Source: Gemmatimonadales bacterium (GTDB lineage: Bacteria; Gemmatimonadota; Gemmatimonadetes; Gemmatimonadales; GWC2-71-9). Taken from it: a DNA stretch of 10,944 nucleotides. The position numbers and the translations under genes were made by a program. This document shows, piece by piece, positions 6,844 to 10,944 of the stretch (position 1 is the first letter of the stretch; every line of letters begins with the position of its first letter). The notes below the pieces were generated by a model that was not told the DNA's origin, did not search any database, and saw nothing but the letters and a program-made list of their open reading frames with translations. The stretch lies in the NCBI GenBank assembly GCA_025929805.1, contig JAICPP010000106.1, forward strand, positions 1 through 10,944. The letters run 5' to 3'.

Positions 6844-6891
6844 ATGCCTTGCGCCGATCCGGATAACGTCGTATCGCTAGTGTCGCCTTAA
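6844..6891 (+). CDS. Candidate 15-codon leader ORF upstream of the SBP56 homologue
   Basis: ATG at 6844 is preceded by GGAG (6835-6838) five bases away, a good ribosome site. The frame encodes MPCADPDNVVSLVSP and ends with TAA at 6889-6891. That is 15 bases before the SBP56 start codon, which has its own GGAG. Such an arrangement would suit translational coupling or an upstream regulatory peptide; the early Cys codon is notable beside a sulfur-linked gene. There is no homology evidence, and a 15-codon frame can arise by chance. Confidence 0.3.
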   Translation: MPCADPDNVVSLVSP

Positions 6892-6906
6892 TCCCCGGAG
6901 AACCCC

Positions 6907-8352
6907 ATGGCCAGACTGCGTCCCGATCCCACGTTCTATCCATCCGCCAAGCAGGCGGCCGCGGCCCCTCCCGAGGAGCTCGCCTACCTGGCGATGCTGA
7001 GCCCCAATCAATCGCGTTCTGACGCCATCGGTGTGGTGGACGTGAAACCGGGCTCGAAATCGTACGGCCGGCTGCTGAGTCAGATCGAGATGCCGAAGCG
7101 AGGTGACGAGCTGCACCATTTCGGGTGGAATGCCTGCAGCGCGAGCCTCTGCCCCTGGGCGGCGCACCCTCACGTGGAGCGCCGATACCTCGTGGTGCCG
7201 GGGATCAATTCGTCGCGGATTCACATCCTGGACACCAAGGCCGACCCGCGCAGGCTGGAGCTGGTCAAGGTGATCGAGCCGGAGACACTGGCAAGGAAGA
7301 CCGGCTACGCGGCACCGCACACGGTCCACTGCGGCCCTGACGGGATCTACCTGAGCGCGCTCGGCGCCCCCGACGGTGGCGGTCCGGGTGGCCTTTTCGT
7401 GCTGGACCACGACAGCTTCGAGCCGCGCGGCACCTGGGAGCGGGATCACGGGCCGCAACACCTGGCCTACGACTTTGCCTGGCATCTGGGATACGACACG
7501 ACCGTCACCTCCGAATGGGGCACGCCCAGCATGGTGCGGGACGGCGTGAACCCCGAGCTGCTGCTCGGCGGCAAGTACGGCAACTCACTCCACGTGTGGG
7601 ACCTCCGGAAGGGAACCCACATCGAGAAGCTGCCGTTGGGCGATGAATATCAGATGACCCTGGAGTTGCGCCCCGCCCGCGATCCCCGGAAGGCGTACGG
7701 GTTCGTGGGCGTGGTGATCTCCCTGGCGGACCTCTCCGCGTCGGTGTGGGTGTGGTATCGAGAGGACGAGAAGGGCGGGAAGGACGGGAAGGAAAGGAAG
7801 GAAGGGAAAGCCGGGAAGGGCTGGAAGGTGAAGAAAGTCATCCAGATTCCGGCGGAACCCGCAGACCCAGCTGACTTGCCGCCGCTGCTTCAGGGGTTCA
7901 AGGCGGTGCCGCCGTTGATCACGGACATCAACCTGTCACTGGACGACCGGCAGCTCTACGTCTCGTGCTGGGGAACCGGGGAGCTCCGGCAGTACGATGT
8001 AAGCGATCCGTTCAAACCTCGGCTGACCGCGACCACGCAGATCGGCGGCATCGTGCGGCGCGCGGCGCACCCGGCCAGCCCGAGCAAGCGACTCAATGGC
8101 GGTCCCCAGATGGTGGAGCTGAGCCGGGACGGGCGGAGGGTCTATCTCACCAATGGGCTCTACTCTCCCTGGGACGAACAGTTCTATCCGGCGGGGTTGG
8201 AGAGCTGGATGGTAAAGTTGGAGACCAGGCCGGAAGGCGGCATGGCGCTCGACTCCAAGTTCTTCCTGGAGATGGAGCGCGGGGTTCGCTGCCATCAGGT
8301 TCGGCTTCAGGGCGGCGACGCGTCGTCCGATTCGTTCTGCTTCTCGTCATGA
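6907..8352 (+). CDS. Selenium-binding protein / methanethiol oxidase family (SBP56)
   Basis: Homologue of human SELENBP1 and bacterial MtoX, beta-propeller proteins; characterised members oxidise methanethiol to formaldehyde, H2S and H2O2, and bacterial MtoX is copper-dependent. The 481-residue product is close to the human 472. Recognisable blocks are DELHHFGWNAC (67-77), SSRIHILD (102-109), KVIEPETLARK (121-131), GTWERDHG (175-182), TSEWGTPSMVRDG (201-213), LITDINLSLDDRQLYVSCWG (337-356), ELRQYDVSDP (359-368), GGPQMVELS (398-406) and LYSPWDEQFYP (418-428). The selenium-linked CSSC of human SELENBP1 (Cys57) is here Cys77-Ser-Ala-Ser80-Leu-Cys82, keeping the first cysteine only. The C-terminal GGDCSSD of the human protein is GGDASSD. 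Residues 289-306 are an in-phase KxG repeat absent from the human protein. No signal peptide is seen, so it is probably cytoplasmic. GGAG lies six bases before the ATG. Its frame has no internal TGA, so it is not itself a selenoprotein. Family firm; reaction in this organism inferred. Confidence 0.93.
   Translation: MARLRPDPTFYPSAKQAAAAPPEELAYLAMLSPNQSRSDAIGVVDVKPGSKSYGRLLSQIEMPKRGDELHHFGWNACSASLCPWAAHPHVERRYLVVPGINSSRIHILDTKADPRRLELVKVIEPETLARKTGYAAPHTVHCGPDGIYLSALGAPDGGGPGGLFVLDHDSFEPRGTWERDHGPQHLAYDFAWHLGYDTTVTSEWGTPSMVRDGVNPELLLGGKYGNSLHVWDLRKGTHIEKLPLGDEYQMTLELRPARDPRKAYGFVGVVISLADLSASVWVWYREDEKGGKDGKERKEGKAGKGWKVKKVIQIPAEPADPADLPPLLQGFKAVPPLITDINLSLDDRQLYVSCWGTGELRQYDVSDPFKPRLTATTQIGGIVRRAAHPASPSKRLNGGPQMVELSRDGRRVYLTNGLYSPWDEQFYPAGLESWMVKLETRPEGGMALDSKFFLEMERGVRCHQVRLQGGDASSDSFCFSS
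7771..7833 (+). repeat. In-phase 9-bp purine tandem repeat within the SBP56 gene
   Basis: Successive 9-bp units read AAGGGCGGG, AAGGACGGG, AAGGAAAGG, AAGGAAGGG, AAAGCCGGG, AAGGGCTGG and a degenerate AAGGTGAAG. They encode KGG, KDG, KER, KEG, KAG, KGW and KVK. Several GGG runs on the coding strand could form a G-quadruplex. The array falls in a loop where human SELENBP1 has a much shorter segment before the shared KVIQ(I/V)P strand, so it is a tolerated insertion. Confidence 0.75.
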
Positions 8353-8372
8353 GACGGGCGGACGGTCGGACC

Positions 8373-8396
8373 GGCGGAGAGGCGGAGTCGGGGAGT
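8373..8396 (+). repeat. GGCGGAGA-type octamer repeat containing the downstream ribosome site
   Basis: Three octamers in a row, GGCGGAGA, GGCGGAGT and CGGGGAGT, fill the 48-bp gap between the SBP56 gene and the membrane protein gene. The last overlaps GGGGAG (8390-8395), the ribosome site of the ATG at 8401. Length changes in the array would alter upstream spacing but not the ribosome site itself. The pattern resembles the octamers at 143-158 and 3633-3648. Confidence 0.5.
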
Positions 8397-8400
8397 TATC

Positions 8401-9063
8401 ATGATCTACGATAGCGCCTCTTGGACGGCTCTCCTCGCGCTCGGTGCCGGTCATGGCATCAATCCCGCCATGGGTTGGCTGTTCGCGGTGGCACTTGGAC
8501 TCCAGCGCGGACGCCGAGGAGCGGTGTGGGGAGCACTGGGTCCGCTGGCAGTAGGGCATGCGCTCGCGATAGCGGCGGCGATCCTGGCTGCGGGAGTCGT
8601 GGGAGTGATCCTCCCGCTCGGGGTGCTCAAGACGGCCACCGCACTGCTCCTCGTCGGACTGGGCCTCTTCCGTCTGGTACGTTCCCGCCATCCTTCGCTG
8701 GGTTCAGGGCGCGCTTATGGCGGGATGCAGGTGGACGGCCGCGAACTGGCGATCTGGTCATTCCTCATGGCGTCGTCGCACGGTGCCGGGCTCATGGTGC
8801 TGCCGCTGGTTCTGGGTGATCCCGCGAGCGCCGCTCAGGCGCAGCATGTGGCCCATGCATCACTGGTTGTCCTGGGCGAGCCCGGGTGGAACGGAGCGTC
8901 GGCGGCCGTCGTGCATACGGTTGGGTATCTGCTGGTAACCGGACTGATCGCGGTGGTCGTCTACGAGAAGCTGGGACTTCGCTTCCTTCGGACGATGTGG
9001 GTTAATCTGGATCTGGTATGGGCGGTGGCGTTGGTGGTCACCGGTCTTGCTGTCGTCCTGTAA
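8401..9063 (+). CDS. Polytopic membrane protein with intramembrane histidines, partner of the SBP56 homologue
   Basis: I cannot name this family with confidence. The 220-residue protein has about six hydrophobic segments (roughly 9-34, 45-68, 70-93, 116-139, 165-188 and 200-220) and no signal peptide. Histidines sit in or beside helices: GHGINP (His18), VGHALA (His53), SSHGAG (His127), QHVAHA (His149, His152) and VHTVGY (His172). The GHG-x-x-P and GH-x-LA patterns recall metal and sulfur transporters with a two-half fold (NiCoT/NicO, DsbD/UreH-like, TauE-like), so transport of a metal such as copper, or of a sulfur compound, is an inference only. GGGGAG (8390-8395) precedes the ATG by five bases. 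The gene follows the SBP56 homologue by 48 bp on the same strand, so the two probably share a transcript. Its stop is 17 bp from the end of the convergent kinase gene. As a coding region it is well supported; its function is open. Confidence 0.8.
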   Translation: MIYDSASWTALLALGAGHGINPAMGWLFAVALGLQRGRRGAVWGALGPLAVGHALAIAAAILAAGVVGVILPLGVLKTATALLLVGLGLFRLVRSRHPSLGSGRAYGGMQVDGRELAIWSFLMASSHGAGLMVLPLVLGDPASAAQAQHVAHASLVVLGEPGWNGASAAVVHTVGYLLVTGLIAVVVYEKLGLRFLRTMWVNLDLVWAVALVVTGLAVVL

Positions 9064-9080
9064 CAACCTAACGGCGCGAG

Positions 9081-10944
9081 CTACACGGTTTGCGCCCGAT
9101 GCTCCCGGGCGGCGGAGGAGTCGAGCACCTCACGCACCTTGCGGGCGAGATCGGCGGGAGCAAACGGCTTCTGGAGGAAGGGCCGACTCGCATCGAGCAG
9201 GCCCCTGCGAATGACGTCGTCGTCGGCAAACCCTGAGGTGTAGAGCACGGGTAGCGTGGGGTAGCGCTCCGACAGACGCGAGCCCAAATCGCCTCCGCTT
9301 ATGCCCGGCATGACCACATCCGTGATAACGAGGTCCACTCGACCCTCTTTCTCCTCCAATATTCTGAGCGCCTCCGGCGCATTCCCCGCCTCGTGACAGT
9401 GGTACCCCAGGCCAGTCAAGCTGCGAACGATCAGCGCCCGCACTATCCGTTCGTCCTCGACCACGAGCACAGTCTCCCGGCCGCGTTCAGCCGGAGTAGT
9501 CTTGGGGAGATCACCCAATGGCTCCAGGTCCTGGACGATCTCAGGCCAATACATTCGCACCACGGTGCCACGACCCACGTCCGAGTCGACCCACACAAAA
9601 CCCCCACTCTGCTTCACCGAGCCGTAGACGACTGAAAGTCCCAACCCGGTACCTTTACCCGCCGGCTTGGTTGTGAAGAACGGCTCCCAGATATGCTGCA
9701 GTGTATCTCGGTCCATGCCGTGCCCGGTGTCGCTCACCGCCAGCATGGCATAACGTCCCGGTGGCGGGGTTTCCGATTCAGGTTGCCACGCCGAGGAGGG
9801 TGATTCCAGCGTGACCCCGGCCGTCTCCACGGTGACTCGGCCGCCCTGGGGCATCGCATCCCGAGAATTGAGCACCAAGTTCATGAGGATTTGCTCGACC
9901 CGTCCCGGATCGGCATGGATGGGACCGACAGTTGATGAGAGCTGCAGGACCAGGCTGATATTTTCGCCCAGCACGGGCCGCAGCATCCCTCCGGCGTACC
10001 GAACAATTCCGTTGAGGTCGAGCCTGCGAGGCTGGATCAGCTCGCGCCGCGCAAAAGCGAGGAGTTGACGGGTGAGGTCGGCGGATCGGCGTGCCGCCTC
10101 ACTAATCTGTCGGACGTCGGTGAGCCTGGGATCGTTCCCACCCATACTCTGCGCCAGGAGATCGCTGAAGCCCAGGATCGCCACCAGCATGTTGTTGAGG
10201 TCGTGAGCAATACCGCCGGCCAACCGGCCGATCGCCTCCAGTCTGAGGAATTCCTGGAGGCGCTCCTCGGCCTGTTTCCGGTCAGTGATGTCCAGGAGAA
10301 TTCCTCGCATTCGCAGGGCTCTGGCGCTGCCTCCACCGTAGCTGCCTCGTCCGATGACAGCGAGCCAGTGTATGCTGCCGTCGGGCCAGATAATGCGGTA
10401 CTGGGTCGAGAAGGGCTGACGGTCACGTACAGCCCGATCGAGGACTTCATTTGCAGTCGCGCGGTCGTCGGGGTGGATTGCGTCGGTCCAATCGCGATAG
10501 GTGGCCGGGGCCTCGGGCGGAAGGCCAAACAGTGCTTTGGCGCGTATGTCCCAGTGCAGGTCCCCGGTGACAAGATCGTGATCCCAGGTGCCGAGGCCCG
10601 CCGCTTCGTTGGCGAGCTCGAGTGCCTCCTCGCTTCGGCGAAGCTCCTCCTCGACCCGCCGTATCTCGCTGAGATCGCGCAGCCTCTTGGCATATCCCGC
10701 AACCTGGCCCCGCCGATTCAAAACGCTTGTCGTGGAGATCGAGGCAGGAAACCGGGTGCCGTCTTTCCGCACCATCCATTGCTCGGTGTTAGTCCGTCCG
10801 TGTGTCACTGCCTCGGCGAGATCCCGTTCGGGTACGCCCTCCGCTCGATCTTCTGAGGTATAGAGACGGGACACGGGCACACCGATGAACTCGGACTTTT
10901 CATATCCCAGCAGGCGCTTGACACCTGGATTCCAGGTCATGATC
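9081..10944 (-). CDS. PAS-containing hybrid histidine kinase with C-terminal receiver, partial at N-terminus
   Basis: Signalling kinase whose coding frame stays open past the right edge. The ATG at 10940 is internal, since MTWNPGVKRLLGY starts in the middle of a PAS fold. Counting from that Met: first PAS to about residue 90, a short coiled linker, second PAS about 107-222 with a PAC-like tail (IIWPDGSIHWL, then DITDRK), HisKA with phosphoacceptor His246 (GGIAHDLNN), HATPase with N-box Asn354/Asn358, G1 DTGHGMD (404-410), F-box WEPFFTTK and G2 GKGTGLGLS (428-436). The receiver (about 489-605) has acidic Glu495/Asp496, phosphoacceptor Asp541 (ITDVVMPG), Thr568 and Lys591. All catalytic residues are intact. 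The receiver is terminal with no output domain, so phosphate is likely relayed or used for feedback. No transmembrane segment is visible in the present part; the input is unknown. It converges on the membrane protein gene, with no sign of a shared operon with other genes here. Confidence 0.93.
   Translation of the reverse strand, partial: IMTWNPGVKRLLGYEKSEFIGVPVSRLYTSEDRAEGVPERDLAEAVTHGRTNTEQWMVRKDGTRFPASISTTSVLNRRGQVAGYAKRLRDLSEIRRVEEELRRSEEALELANEAAGLGTWDHDLVTGDLHWDIRAKALFGLPPEAPATYRDWTDAIHPDDRATANEVLDRAVRDRQPFSTQYRIIWPDGSIHWLAVIGRGSYGGGSARALRMRGILLDITDRKQAEERLQEFLRLEAIGRLAGGIAHDLNNMLVAILGFSDLLAQSMGGNDPRLTDVRQISEAARRSADLTRQLLAFARRELIQPRRLDLNGIVRYAGGMLRPVLGENISLVLQLSSTVGPIHADPGRVEQILMNLVLNSRDAMPQGGRVTVETAGVTLESPSSAWQPESETPPPGRYAMLAVSDTGHGMDRDTLQHIWEPFFTTKPAGKGTGLGLSVVYGSVKQSGGFVWVDSDVGRGTVVRMYWPEIVQDLEPLGDLPKTTPAERGRETVLVVEDERIVRALIVRSLTGLGYHCHEAGNAPEALRILEEKEGRVDLVITDVVMPGISGGDLGSRLSERYPTLPVLYTSGFADDDVIRRGLLDASRPFLQKPFAPADLARKVREVLDSSAAREHRAQTV

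Noticed and set aside
6907..8352. SBP56 homologue as a selenoprotein
   Set aside because: There is no in-frame TGA before the terminal stop; selenium binding in this family does not involve encoded Sec.
9064..9080. Bidirectional terminator between convergent genes
   Set aside because: Only 17 bp separate the stops and no stable stem was found; AACC/GGTT pairing across 18 bases is too weak.
10938..10940. ATG at 10940 as the start of the histidine kinase
   Set aside because: It falls inside a PAS domain, has no upstream room, and the frame is open to the window edge.

Overview
The window is GC-rich and densely coded. It suggests an environmental bacterium with respiratory metabolism: a Tat-exported selenocysteine formate dehydrogenase, a lipoprotein-type Cu/Zn superoxide dismutase, a PAS hybrid histidine kinase of a soil/sediment type, and GC-rich intergenic repeats whose shadow translation contains 'ILSEAKNP'. 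I associate this repeat style and proline-rich lipoproteins with Gemmatimonadota and related phyla. That placement is a guess from style, as no rRNA or marker gene is present.

Layout. Transcribed leftward, from right to left: an MFS transporter (6759-5473), a proline-repeat putative lipoprotein (5402-4356), sodC (4259-3657), the catalytic subunit of an FDH-N/O-type formate dehydrogenase (3569-309), and the first 43 codons of its iron-sulfur beta subunit (131-1, cut by the window edge). A 177-bp gap between alpha and beta holds a dispersed repeat flanked by octamer arrays. Transcribed rightward from a 147-bp divergent intergenic region: a candidate 15-codon leader ORF (6844-6891), a selenium-binding protein/methanethiol oxidase (SBP56) homologue (6907-8352) and a histidine-containing polytopic membrane protein (8401-9063). 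A hybrid histidine kinase (10944-9081) converges on them and runs off the right edge. No gene-free stretch exceeds 300 bases. No rRNA, tRNA, CRISPR array, insertion sequence or integrase was seen.

The best-supported unusual point is that the formate dehydrogenase alpha gene is not broken. The two open frames are in phase and separated by one TGA. This TGA stands where the family carries catalytic selenocysteine, and a 6-bp GC stem with a GGUCU loop follows at the same distance as in E. coli fdhF. The intact product is 1086 residues with Sec193.

How the genes may work together: FDH alpha and beta form a formate-oxidising complex facing the periplasm; SodC would be in the same envelope compartment. 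SBP56-family methanethiol oxidases release formaldehyde, H2S and H2O2, so an SBP56 gene near FDH and SodC invites a C1-sulfur/oxidative-stress hypothesis. Its evidence is proximity only, and no formaldehyde-oxidising gene is visible. The least described unit is the SBP56 homologue plus its membrane partner. A family of short purine-rich tandem repeats recurs in several intergenic sites, and a similar purine-rich 9-bp repeat lies in phase inside the SBP56 gene.
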